Assembly: GCA_012656075.1 (NCBI GenBank) | Contig: JAAKBF010000171.1 | Location: 310,001-374,000, forward strand | DNA length: 64,000 bases | Source: Phytophthora hibernalis | Lineage: Eukaryota > Oomycota > Peronosporomycetes > Peronosporales > Peronosporaceae | Direction of reading: 5' to 3' | In this document: in pieces, positions 1-9,519 of the stretch | Layout: each line of letters starts with the position of its first letter | Numbering within the stretch: the first letter of the stretch is position 1 | Notes under the pieces: generated by a model | Databases searched by the model: none | The model's input: the letters and a program-made list of their open reading frames with translations, nothing else | What the model was told of the DNA's origin: nothing | Translations under genes and position numbers: made by a program

Positions 1-839
1 CCCTCCCGTACCAGTGTTTACAGAGACGCTTACACGAACGCCATACAATTCCGCCGAGCACGCAATGATAACAGATACTTTCAGACGTGAAAATGCAATT
101 GCAATTGGAGCATCGCATCAACACACCAGAGTCAACGACATACCCGGAGGTTTGTTAAGGGGTGCTAGCACGACCACACAAGCAATTCCATCGCTGCCCA
201 GAAGCCCAGTATACACTAACCGCGAATCTTGCATGGACACCAAACGACGCCGATGCTAGCGACGATAGGCTGAAAGAGAGAATCCAATGACGCTGGGGTA
301 TTGACAGTAGGCTGGAGCAGAAAGCGATGCTCCTCACTGAACTACTGTATCCATCTTTCTTACCATCTTCAGACATTTTACCAGTGCTGAGGACTTCTTT
401 TACAGTATTGGCGACCACGCCATTCGGTGATCTCGACCAACCTAACCCTCAGTGTCGTCGTCTGTGTTTTCAGTGCTGAAAGCCATCCGTACAGTGTTGC
501 GGGCGGCCCTCCACCCAGGGACACCTTCGCTGTTGCGGCACCGGGTTCGCAAGATTAAGCAGAGCAAGGACCATCTGCTGAGCCTGACCGCGAGCACGGA
601 CCGGCCGTTGGGCATATCGATCGGCTGCTGGTGCATGGGGTACTAACACAGCAGATTACACGACAGGAAGCAGTTGAAGTACTACGCAAAGGAATCGTAG
701 AAACGGGCAGAAGCTATATGATGACACAATTCCCGCTCACCTCAGAGACAGAACCCAAACACGGTTTTTACTTCAAGAGTGGAGCAGCACAGCATTCACC
801 TAGGATAGGGAAACTGTCAGGGTAGGGTTTTTATGATGG
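1..839. other. Left edge, no supported gene
   Basis: Only short overlapping frames with no family motif are present. The stretch directly precedes an RNase H fragment and is probably decayed retroelement sequence, but I cannot align it to a reverse transcriptase by eye. Confidence 0.3.
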
Positions 840-1240
840 TGGGTCCAGAGTCAATCATGGACCCGGACGGAGTGGACGCGCAGTCATACAGATGGAGAAT
901 AGTTTACATGAAGAAGGAGGACACGGAAGCAAAGGGATCTGGCCCGTGGCGACTGCATTGGGAGGGCTCAAGACCACCACCACCATAGCTGAGTTTGTTG
1001 GGCTACAGCAGTTACTAGCACGTGCAGTGGAGATGAAGTAGAACAATCTACACGTGGTAGGGGACAGCGCCTAGATTATCCGGTGAATGCGAGACATCAG
1101 GAAACCGAAAGCGCTTAAAGTGAAGCATTGGTATCGCATCGCTCGGCGTCTTGCAGAAATGTTTGGTGTACAGACTTGGAGTCATCATTACAGTGCGCAC
1201 AACAAGAATGCGGATTAGATCGCTAACCATGCCATGTTGG
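840..1240 (+). pseudogene. Retroelement RNase H domain fragment
   Basis: One plus-strand frame reads as an RNase HI domain of the kind found in oomycete retroelements: a TTTTIAEFVGLQQLL helix, then LHVVGDSA (carboxylate-bearing strand), then WYRIARRLAEMF, then HHYSAHNKNAD and ANHAM at the C-terminus. Stop codons interrupt it after VEMK, after GDSA, after IIR and inside the final NAD-IANHAM block, so it cannot encode a working enzyme. RNase H would degrade the RNA strand of the RNA/DNA hybrid during reverse transcription. The rest of the element is not recognisable upstream, and downstream the sequence becomes LTR-like or non-coding. Assignment to a specific retroelement class is open. Confidence 0.65.
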
Positions 1241-1869
1241 CATTTCAGTTGGCTCGCAGCCGGGTTCTCAAGGATAATGTTGCTCTTGTGCCGGGTACGG
1301 TGACCTTTCAACGGCCTGCAATCCTCCAATGAGGCAATGACGATTGTGGACACGTGGTATTCACAGTCTGGAAATGGAAGGTGTAACGGGGTTACATGGA
1401 GGTTAGGGTGACCCACCTTCTTTTCCCTAAAGCATCACTCAGTACTGGATAGTTGATTAAATATCAGTAGATAGCTTCACAACCACTGGTTGTATAGCTT
1501 GGCTTCACTATGCAAGATAGTGATCCTTATAAATGCACTGTACTGTAGGCGGCTTGACCACAGATAAGAACAAGAATACAATTTGCGTTTAGCAACGAAG
1601 AGGTCATAGGTCTTGGATTATGACTTCATCGACTCGTGAGGCCTAGAGAGCGAATATCTCACGGGCCTGACTTGTTCTCGGATAGAACAAGGTTCTCAAC
1701 CGTAACACTTACAGACTCGCTGAGTCTATGTCTTCCTCTGACGCTAAAGGCTACGGCAGCTCCACTGCAAGGGACGGTAGCAACACCGAAGGCGCTGTTC
1801 CAGCTTAATAGTAAAGAAGTTTATCCAGGCTTGGGGGCAGATGTCGAAGACTTCCTGAACGAATATAAT
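1241..1869. other. Non-coding, possibly LTR or leader sequence
   Basis: No convincing coding frame. A TATA-like tract (tataaatgcactg, about 1528) followed by a CA-rich stretch would suit an LTR promoter, but no matching second LTR was found. An open frame from 1636 runs into the mitochondrial insert and is not supported as a gene. Confidence 0.25.
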
Positions 1870-1940
1870 GTCGTAAATTTGGAAGTACATTTGAAAAGAT
1901 TTAAGTTATTCTTAAAAGTACATAATTTTAATAATAAAAT

Positions 1941-2014
1941 TGTCTGGAGGTGGATTTGAACCACCGACACAAAGATTTTCAGTCTTTTACTCTAACCAAC
2001 TGAGCTATCCAGAC
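1941..2014 (-). tRNA. tRNA-Phe (GAA), mitochondrial-type, inside the NUMT
   Basis: Read on the minus strand, the sequence folds into a full cloverleaf: acceptor GTCTGGA paired with TCCAGAC, D arm with AGTTGGTTA loop, anticodon stem AAAGA/TCTTT with loop CTGAAAA (anticodon GAA), and T arm GGTGG-TTCAAAT-CCACC. All stems pair and the discriminator base is A. No CCA is encoded. It lies about 150 bp downstream of the nad2 remnant on the same strand. As part of a nuclear mitochondrial insert it is probably not functional, although the structure is undamaged. Confidence 0.9.
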
Positions 2015-2169
2015 AAAAATATTATATTAATAAATATAAATAAATTTTGTTTAAATTTACTAATATAATATTTGGAAATATAAATAAAAATAAAATAAAT
2101 TGAGTATTAATTATTAATATAATACTTTGTATTTTATTTATTTGTGAAACATACAATTTTCTTAATATT

Positions 2170-3005
2170 TTTCAAAATAAATAATTTTTATTATTTTTAA
2201 ATAATAAAAAGAACTTAATACACTTATAATAATACCAAAAAAACTAAACTAAAATAATTATTTTTAATAGCTGAAAAAATAAATAATTTTGAAAAAATCC
2301 AGCTAATGGAGGTATACCTGCTAATGAAAAATATTCAAAATCATAATAACAGCAATTAAACCGTTAACTGTATATAGATTTGATAAATCTGTTAAATATT
2401 TAATAGGTTTATGATTAATATTTAAAGATAAATAAGAGGTCCATAAATTAATACTCGTTATTATATAAATAATAACATATAATAAGATAAAAGGAATATT
2501 ATTTAATATATTTGACGTAAATCCTATTAAAATAAAACCTACATGGCTTATAGAACTATAAGCTAATAATCTTTAATTTTTTTGTTGTAATGCTGATAAA
2601 GCTCCTATTAACATTGATAAAAAGATATAATATAAAAAAAATTTCAAAAAGTAAGGAAATTAAAAAATATCAAAAAATAAACGAATCAAAATCCCAATAA
2701 AAGCAATTTTTGGTACGATAGCAAAAACTTGAAATATTATTTGGTGCCCCTTCATATACATCAGGTAACCAAAATGAAAAGGTGAAGCACCTATTTTAAA
2801 TAAAATACCAACTAAAATAAAAATTAATCCATAAGATAAACTAATTAATAAATTAACATTTTCTAAAAATTTATATTTGATAATATTAAAAAAATATTAT
2901 TAAAATTTAAAGAACCTGTAATAGCATAAATAATAGAAGAACCAAATAAAGTGGTGAAGCAATTGGCTAATTCAAATAAACCAGCTCAATTGAAATATGT
3001 TTCCT
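2170..3005 (-). pseudogene. nad2: nad2 (NADH dehydrogenase subunit 2) nuclear copy
   Basis: Minus-strand frames give hallmark ND2 segments in the right order: GASPFHFWLPDVYEGAP (about 2795-2730), RLLAYSSISHVGFILIG (about 2575-2530) and FSLAGIPPLAGFF (about 2333-2294). In a mitochondrion ND2 is a proton-pumping membrane subunit of respiratory complex I. Here the segments lie in different frames. For example, one T appears to be missing from the run after LAGFF, and shifts also occur before FSLAG and near 2640-2700. The copy is therefore not translatable. The ends are uncertain because the N-terminal part fades out at the right NUMT border. Confidence 0.82.
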
Positions 3006-3031
3006 TAGAGTTGAAGTTAAAACAACAACAA

Positions 3032-3060
3032 AATCAGTCCTTCTTCACGAAGAACTGATT
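3032..3060. repeat. Hairpin at the right NUMT border
   Basis: AATCAGT-CCTTCTT and AAGAA-CTGATT form an imperfect inverted repeat with a CACG loop. It sits just outside the AT-rich insert, at the transition back to copia-like sequence. Function is unknown; it could be a junction scar or chance. Confidence 0.35.
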
Positions 3061-3189
3061 TTCCTAACCAGAGCCGAATCCGTTGTCTGTACGGAGCTGA
3101 GCGAACATGGAATTACCACAACATTTGGTGTAAGTGAGTGCTCTCTGAAAACACAGCAGTCGTCGAACGACAGGGCAGCACGTGGAGTT

Positions 3190-4235
3190 TGGGTGGTTGA
3201 CACCGTTGATGCTAACGTCGACACCGCGGCAATGTTCGTGGAATATCAAAAGCAACGCTGCAACACTGGCACGAGCGACTAGGCCATGTGACTTTTCAGG
3301 ATCTGCTTCGGATGTACTCCAAACGCTGACGGATGACATGGACGTGGTATCAAAGAAGCTGCATTTCTGCCTGCCGTGTGCGGAGGCTAAACAAATCAAG
3401 TCGAAGCAACCAACGGGGATACATCGTCATCGGCACCACGGATGAAATCGTAGCAGTGCTTGGCGTGGACCTGAAGACCGACATCAACCCTGAGCGTAAC
3501 GGGAACAAACATTGGCTAACGAACGTGGACTATGGATCAAGCCTCAATCGAGTATACCTTCTCCAAAAGAAGGACGAAGTCCCGAAGAAGCTCATGGATT
3601 TGTTTTTCAGAATTGGAGCGTCAGTATGGTGTAGCTGTGAGGTTATCCGATCCGACGGAGGCGGCGAATTTCAGGTTCGTGAATTGATCGCATTCTGCAA
3701 GCGTCACGGTTTCAAGCAGCAAATTACACTTCCCGATACATCCGCCTCAAACGGCAAGGTTGAGCGCATGCACAGGACGCTGATGAATTCAGGTCGTGCG
3801 ATGCTGTTGGCGTCTGGCCTTCTTGGATGCTACTGAGGCGACACCGTCAAGTACGTATCGTACATGCGAAATCAACTACTAACCAGAGGTAATGCAGGCA
3901 ACAAGGCCCCATTGGACGTGCTCACCGGTATACCACCCACGGTGGGGAACATCCTGAGGTTCGGACCAACGTGCACTATGCACATCGCACACAAGAAAGC
4001 AGCATAGGTGAAGCGCCGAGCAGGAAAAGCCGTGATCTTCGGGGTCAGCGACACTCAGAAGAGATATCGGTTTTTCATTCCACGAACTAGAAAAATTGTA
4101 ACGAGTGCAAACGTCCAGAACGTTGACAAGCTGGACGTTCTTGAGAAGGAGACGCAAGATGCGCTCAACGAGCTCCACGGATAAACCAGCCAGCCGACGG
4201 ACAACACAATATTCCCACCAGCGACCCATCAGAAG
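3190..4235 (+). pseudogene. Ty1/copia integrase fragment
   Basis: A GAG-pre-integrase segment (WHERLGHVTFQDLLRMYSKR, around 3265-3325) is followed by an integrase core. GVDLKTD and RSDGGGEF supply the acidic residues around 3470 and 3655, and SNGKVERMHRTLMNSGRAML (around 3750-3810) matches the core's C-terminal helix. After LLASGLLGCY a stop intervenes, then the copia-type continuation with KAPLDVLTG, AGKAVIFGVSD and RYRFFIP. Integrase would insert element cDNA into the chromosome. No matching protease or reverse transcriptase is attached: the segment begins at the NUMT side and changes into a gypsy gag near 4250. It is a dead fragment with several frame changes and stops. Confidence 0.8.
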
Positions 4236-4249
4236 TCGCGGATACTCAA

Positions 4250-5160
4250 CAATCTTGTTTGAAGGAGAACAAACCGCAGCGCTGGAATCTCAGGTTGATC
4301 CCGAGTCCAAGCGCCGTGTCAGTGTGGACGTCACAGGAAAGCGCACAAGACTGTTTAGTAGCCCGGATAACCGCAATTGCAGCGATGAAGACGAGAACGC
4401 CCGAAATCCTTTCAGCGCTGCCGCACTACGACGCCTATTCGAATACTATACAGCTGTGAACGATGCTACGAAGCAGCTAAGAATGAAGACCACCTGGCCG
4501 GAACCTGAAAGTAGGATGATGAGTCTGCAGGCCGACCTGGAAGGTATCCTCGACAAGTTCAACCTGACCGATCAGGCATTCGAGCACGAGCAACGCTAAT
4601 TGGTTCGGTACCTTGCTGATGCACTGGAGCCCCCAAGTTTCAGAACAGTGGTTAAGACAAAATTAACACTCCAGCATAACAACTAGTTCAAGCAGGAGGT
4701 AGTTCCTTTCTGTGCTTGAGTGACCCAGCTGCTGAGAGAGTTCATGACGTGGGATCACCTCACTCCGTCGACGGCATCATTTTCATCTTCATTGCAGAAT
4801 TTTGATCGGGGAGCTAACAGCAGTCGAGGAACAGTTGGTGACCGAGGGAAGCAGCCTGGACGTCGAGGACGCGGTGGCAGAGGCCGCGGGAATGATGGTG
4901 GTGGCAGATGAGGCCGCGGAGACGACATGAGGGCGTCCACTGTCGCACCAACGAGTACGCATGGAAACTCGGCGGTGATGACGGACGAGAGTTTGCCTAC
5001 GAAAAGAGTTTGTCTAAAATGTAGGTCGACGGAGCACCAAGTACGAGACTGCCCGACTTTCACCCCTGAAGAAACCTCTCGTCTACTCCAGGCACATGCG
5101 AAAGAACTACGCGAGCAACGCGCTCGACTGGTGTTCGAAAAATTGGTGTCGTGGATACTG
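4250..5160 (+). pseudogene. gypsy gag with CCHC zinc knuckle
   Basis: The N-terminal part is acidic and helical (NPFSAAALRRLFEYY, then a DLEGILDKFNLTD segment). It is followed by stops near 4599 and 4684, then an RG-rich linker (GRRGRGGRGRGNDGGGR, about 4860-4910). A single zinc knuckle CLKCRSTEHQVRDC lies at 5011-5052 (C-X2-C-X4-H-X4-C). Gag forms the virus-like particle and the knuckle binds the element RNA. At least two frame breaks make the gene non-functional. The boundary with the upstream copia fragment is approximate. Confidence 0.75.
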
Positions 5161-5189
5161 AGAAGCATCCTGAAGGAAATGACAGATGA

Positions 5190-5575
5190 TCGGTCGTGGC
5201 TGCTGTTGATGGTGTTGCTGTGACTGCGTTGATGCTCGACACGGGAGCGGATGCGTCATTTTTCGCGAGGTGTCTTGGACGCTTTAGTAGCAATGGGCAA
5301 AACGCTGGGCATAAGGCCAGTGGCAGGTGTTTCGCTGTCTCTAGTTGGGAAGGGAGGCCTTGCTGTGAGGTCGAGCCGTCATTTTCACCGAGGTCGTCTT
5401 GACTACGACAGCATGCCCCTAATGCTAAGAAACATGTCCTGTTACGTGGAGGAAGACAGCCATGGTATGGAGAGGCTTGTCGGTCGTCCAATCATGAGGC
5501 TGTTGGATTATTCCACTGATAAGTTGCTAGTGGAAACACGGAATATAAGCCCCGGGTGGAGCTCGGTGGTGGTCG
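5190..5575 (+). pseudogene. gypsy aspartic protease
   Basis: The active-site motif LMLDTGADASFF lies around 5230-5265, preceded by a strand rich in Val and Ala. A frame change just after it is needed to continue into VAMGKTLGIRPVAGVSLSL, and the flap-distal region with VGRPIMRLLDYSTDKL follows. Retroviral-type proteases cut the Gag-Pol polyprotein as dimers. The frameshift directly after the catalytic motif inactivates this copy. It follows gag at the usual spacing. Confidence 0.75.
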
Positions 5576-5699
5576 GGTAGAACCTGCTGAGGCAGCGACG
5601 CCGATGCAGAGGATGTACCGACTACAAGAGATCTCAAGAGATCAACGGTTATCGCCTGATGACGCCGAGGAAGTGGACCGCCAGGAGACCCGAACGGTG

Positions 5700-6668
5700 A
5701 CGCCGTGCATGCGCCCAACAAACGTGGCCGAAGTCGTTTAGTACTACTTGGAGAAGAAGATCGACGCCACCACACAGGTGGGCCTGGCGCTAGATGGCTG
5801 TGTGAGACTGACCGAAATTCTCCATGTACGTGCAACTTGTTTCCGAGTGGAGTTCGGCAACGACCCCCGTGCGAGTTGCGCCGATGAAGGTCCGTTTAAA
5901 ATAAGGTGCGAAGCCAATCAAGGTACAGCCGCGCCGCTACTCCCCAACGAATCGTGAATTCTCCGACAGACATACACGTGCTCTGCTGGAGCATGGTCTT
6001 ATCTTCAAAACCCATCGCAGTCATTGGGCATCCGCGCCTACTATCGTGCGGAAGAAAGAACAGGATACAGACCCAACTGCTGACCCGTGAATGACTATCG
6101 ACACCCGTGGAGTAAACGAGATGACCGACGCGATGTCCTGGCCAATGCCTGTATTGGAGGTCGTCATCGGGAAACTGGAAGGGGCGAAGTATTGTTTTGT
6201 TCTAGACTGGTTCAGGGGCTACTGGTAGTTACCCTTGCATCCAGATTCTCAAGAGTTGTATTCTTTCGTGACGCACCGTGGTTGGATGACATCCTCGGCT
6301 ACGCTGATACTGAGGCTGCTCGATGTTCTGAGCAAGGTTCTGGGGCGCTGTGAGCAATACGGCTCAAAGCTTCACGCTACGAAGTGCATGTTCTTCGCTA
6401 CCGAAGTGAAGTGGTGCGGCAGAATTATCTCGGCAGATGACGTGAAGCACTGCCCGGAGCGCATCCAAGGTCTGGTGGTCATGCAGCTTCCTCGCAATGC
6501 GGGACAGCTGCAGCGGTTCGTTTTTTCTGCGAACGGGATGTGCCAAAGCATACCAGAGTATCCCCGCATATCTGCGACGCTGGACGAAGCACTTGAGCAG
6601 GCAGCGAAGGTTGCGGGTTCTCGGAAGAAACACAAACTTGAGAAAGTGAAGCTTGAAGACATCAGCTA
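5700..6668 (+). pseudogene. gypsy reverse transcriptase with internal deletion
   Basis: The palm is visible in fragments: TIDTRGVNE and MPVLEVVIGKLEGAKYC then LDWFRGYW (about 6090-6225), PLHPDSQELYSFVTHRG (about 6232-6283), then directly WLDDILGYADT (about 6281-6310), the Ty3 equivalent of the YxDD box. In intact relatives about 35 residues separate THRG from this box, so roughly 100 bp are missing. The thumb/connection region continues as LHATKCMFFATEVKWCGRII and CPERIQGLVVMQLPR to about 6668. Several frame changes occur. This copy cannot make active polymerase. Confidence 0.8.
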
Positions 6669-6669
6669 G

Positions 6670-7320
6670 GGCAACAACGAGATCGCTAGTTTCGAAGCAG
6701 TACGCGCTGCATTGCTCCGAATCGTGCCACTAGCATATCTGATCCCGACCGCCTATGTGTGCCTGTACACAGACGTGAGTCAAGACTTTTGGTGAGCCGT
6801 GGTGGCGCAGCTCCAGCCCGGCGGGGCCCAGCTTCCGCTGTCGGAGCAGAATCATCAACCACTGGCTTTCCTGAGCGGTCGATTTGTGGGATCCTCAAGT
6901 CGTTGGTCCACCATTGAAAAAGAGGCGTATGCAATCGTCGAAGCCACGCGCCGCCTCGAGTATATGTTGCTCAGACTCGGTGGATTCCGACTTTACGCCG
7001 ACGACCGGAATCTCGTGTACATCTTCAACCCGTATGCAACGGACGGTGCAATGGCCAGATACCAAGCCAAAAAGTTGCAGAGGTGGGTGCTGTCGCTCAT
7101 GTCGTTCAAGTACGTGATCGAACACGTCCCCAGCGAAGTGAACGTCTGGGTCGATTAGCTCAGCCGTTGGGGCGCTGGGCAAGTCTTCGGCGACGATACG
7201 GCAGCAACACGGGTCGCAATGGTGAAGCGCGTGTCGCCGCTAGACGATGCGGAGTTCATATGGCCGTCGGAGCCTAAAATCAAAGCCGCGCAAGACGCAG
7301 CGGGTGCTTCGGGCCAAGAT
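6670..7320 (+). pseudogene. gypsy RNase H and tether region
   Basis: After a stop, YTDVSQDFW carries the first RNase H acidic position, followed by another stop. The domain then continues as NHQPLAFLSGRF, RWSTIEKEAYAIVEA (second acidic position) and FRLYADDRNLVYIF (third). The chain ends with HVPSEVNVWVD-stop-LSRWG, where intact copies have the conserved AD-LSRW. It then runs into a linker toward the integrase zinc domain. RNase H removes template RNA during cDNA synthesis. At least three stop codons lie in the domain. Confidence 0.8.
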
Positions 7321-7458
7321 GTAGATGGTGTGCAGCTAGACGCCGAACGTCAGCTTCAGGTGACGGCGACAGGCCAAGTCTAATCCCTCTCGATGCCGCT
7401 GACCTACAACAATGGTTGTGCGTCGTGGCACATGCCGGCGCCAGTGGTCACGGCGGAA

Positions 7459-7694
7459 GGAGCCTTGGCGGTCACTGTTTGGCTGGGGACTTTGCAGGCG
7501 ATTTGGTGGGCGATTTGGCGCCTTGGCTGGGGACTTCGCAGGGGGCGTGGCAGGCGTCTTAGCAGGGGGATTCGTGGGTTTTGTGGTCGGTTTCACAGCT
7601 GGAGGCGCGAGTGTCCCTGCCGAGGAAGCCTCGTCTGACGATTCGGGCAACATAGCGGTCGACGACATCGTCCCCGCAGGCGTCGGTGTATCTG
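7459..7694. repeat. Direct repeat, left copy
   Basis: About 236 bp, nearly identical to 9275-9512. The two copies flank the 5'-truncated piggyBac-like copy. The sequence is internally repetitive: on the plus strand it reads as Gly/Ala-rich, on the minus strand as a Pro-Ala-Lys linker (PAKSPAK units) after a Ser/Glu-rich stretch. The minus-strand reading is the more protein-like, because at the right copy it lies downstream of a minus-strand domain at 9.6-9.9 kb. The left copy lies exactly between the broken gypsy zinc domain and the truncated transposase. Confidence 0.85.
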
Positions 7695-7704
7695 GTACAG
7701 CAGG

Positions 7705-9270
7705 TGCATTGGGCAATGGATGCGCAAGGTGCGGTTCCCCAAAGGGACGTTTGAACGTTACATGTCTAGAAAGCATTTCGAGGAAATTGTAAGGTTCCTA
7801 CACTTTAGCGACAACCATGCACCCGAAGCACACAAGTACAAAACCTTGAAGATCAAGCCAATCGCTGACACGATCAACAGTACGCTCAGGCTGGGGATGA
7901 CGGTCGGCCAGCGGATCGCATTTGACGAAGGAATGATACCTATGAGGAGCAAGTTCAATCCCATGCGACAGTATCTCCGAGGAAAGCCCCACCCTTGGGG
8001 AACCAAATGTTTCCTGTCGTGCGCTGCTGACAGCGGCTACTGCTACAGGTATGGTATTCTGTTGATTATGTATTCTACAGGATAACAACTTACTGTGTGT
8101 TTCATTTATCCTGTACAGAGCGGAGATTTACCAAGGGCGACTCAACAGTGATAGTGCTGACCTGAATCAAGGCCCCAATGCTGTCCTACGGAATGTTGAG
8201 GAAGTCCTTGAAGGGCTGCCAAAGAGCCGGCTTATTATCACGGATCGGTTCTATTCCAGCGTGCTGCTATCATCCATCCTGCTACAACGCGGTCTTTACC
8301 ATGTCGGTACGATCCAGACCAACAGGCGCGGTTACTGCAAGACCATCCCGTACAAACGGCCAAAACCATGGCGCGAGGATCGTATCGACTTGCTCGGTCT
8401 AAAGCAGAGCTCAGCATCATAGCCGTATCCTGAATGGACAACCGACCAGTGCACTTTATCGCTACGGGCTGTAGCACACAAGCTGCGACGCCGTCCTGGC
8501 GTGCGGGCGCGGATGTTGTGGACGTTCCAGCGCCACAGCTTGTGAAGGACTACCAAGACGGTATGGGCGGCGCGGACATACATGATCAATTGCGCTTGCG
8601 GAGATACTCAATCCAGGTGTGTTTTGTTTACTCTGTATTCTCCATTATAATGCGAAAGATAAACGCATGTTATTTTGTATTTTACAGCGTGCCATGAAAA
8701 TGGGGAAGTATTATCTCACGATTTTTCTTGGATTGGTTGATATGGCGCTGGTCAATGCGTACATTATCTATCGTTGTGTCCAAGCTAAACTCTCACCCGG
8801 GAAGCTCCACCGAGTCATGCAGAGTTTATGCGGCGGATGCAGATGACACTATTGGGCGTAGAGGCTGCGGACTTCGAAGGCGACTTGTCTGCCCGAGCGT
8901 TGGTGGACACGCCAGTACCGCCGTCGCCGACCCCACGCTACACGCTGCCTGGGTGCCACACGATCAAGCAAGTTGATGTATACCGTATCACACGTGGGAA
9001 GAACTGGAAGGAGACAAAGAAGCGCCGTCAATATGGTTGCAAGGTGTGCTCGCTGCTTCGTCCGGGGAAGAATCTGTGGGAGACGACCTTCTACTGTATC
9101 GAGTCTACTGAGGCAAGGTCAAAAGAGGCGGCGGATAGCTCTACTAACACCAAAGGGAAGGTTTACCTCTGCCAAAAGGTGCGACAGCACGATCCGAGTG
9201 CGGCAACAAACTCTGCCACCTGCAGCCAAATGCCAAGGCGTGGTGGAGACAACATTCCTCCAGGTGACTT
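7705..9270 (+). pseudogene. piggyBac-like transposase, 5'-truncated copy 1
   Basis: DDE_Tnp_1_7-type transposase. All three catalytic Asp contexts of the piggyBac family are visible: FDEGMIPMRSKF (about 7920), LIITDRFYSSVLL (about 8235) and MGGADIHDQLRLRRYSIQ (about 8563-8616). Next come GLVDMALVNAYIIYR and a C-terminal Cys-rich domain (YGCKVCSLL, TTFYC, VYLC). Two introns fit the family alignment: 8049-8118, joining YCYR to AEIYQGRL, and 8617-8687, joining YSIQ to RAMKMGKYY. The 5' end is lost; homology to copy 2 begins at 7705 inside the region before MRKVRFPKG. A stop follows KQSSAS, before MDNRPVHF. The enzyme would excise and paste the element at TTAA sites. This copy is inactive. Confidence 0.88.
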
Positions 9271-9274
9271 GGCA

Positions 9275-9512
9275 GGAGCCTTGGCGGTCACTTTGGCTGG
9301 GGACTTTGCAGGTGATTTGGTGGGCGATTTGGCGGGCGCCTTGGCTGGGGACTTCGCAGGGGGCGTGGCAGGCGTCTTAGCAGGGGGATTCGTGGGTTTT
9401 GTGGTCGGTTTCACAGCTGGAAGCGCGAGTGTCCCTGCCGAGGAAGCCTCGTCTGACGATTCGGGCAACATAGCGGTCGACGATATCGTCCCCGCAGGCG
9501 TCGGTGTATCTG
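9275..9512. repeat. Direct repeat, right copy
   Basis: About 238 bp, matching 7459-7694 with a small indel and few substitutions. It starts right after the point (CCAGGTGACTT) where the two piggyBac-like copies stop matching each other. Read on the minus strand it encodes a PAK-repeat linker and is followed upstream by the WPKLW-type domain. Confidence 0.85.
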
Positions 9513-9519
9513 TTCAGCA

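Larger units (their letters stand above)
1870..3010. other. NUMT: nuclear insertion of mitochondrial DNA
   Basis: The base composition drops abruptly to very AT-rich (long A/T runs) between about 1870 and 3010, against mixed GC on both sides. Within it lie a tRNA-Phe and a minus-strand nad2 copy, both mitochondrial in character. Both flanks are decayed retrotransposon sequence, so this is a nuclear insert of roughly 1.1 kb rather than an organelle contig. Exact junctions cannot be fixed by eye. The order on the minus strand is nad2 then trnF, which should match the donor mitochondrial genome. The nad2 frame is broken, as expected for a non-selected nuclear copy. Confidence 0.85.
4250..7457 (+). 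mobile_element. Ty3/gypsy retrotransposon, 5' part (gag-PR-RT-RH)
   Basis: The order gag with zinc knuckle, aspartic protease, reverse transcriptase, RNase H and start of the integrase zinc domain is the Ty3/gypsy order. Each domain is recognisable but frameshifted. The reading stops at about 7457 inside the H2C2 zinc-binding region (DAADLQQWLCVVAH followed by GASGHGG), where the 236-bp direct repeat begins. The matching remainder of an integrase, resuming within a few codons of this point, lies at 16762-15650 on the opposite strand. No LTR was identified at the 5' side, where a copia fragment abuts. Confidence 0.85.

Noticed and set aside
1636..1959. 107-codon ORF ending in the mitochondrial insert
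   Set aside because: It crosses the composition boundary and ends in the tRNA, so it is an accidental fusion frame.
7336..7776. Minus-strand 146-codon Pro-Ala-Lys ORF as an H1-like histone
   Set aside because: It spans the boundary between a direct repeat and the piggyBac-like fragment, and the PAK run is low complexity. No globular H1 domain is present.
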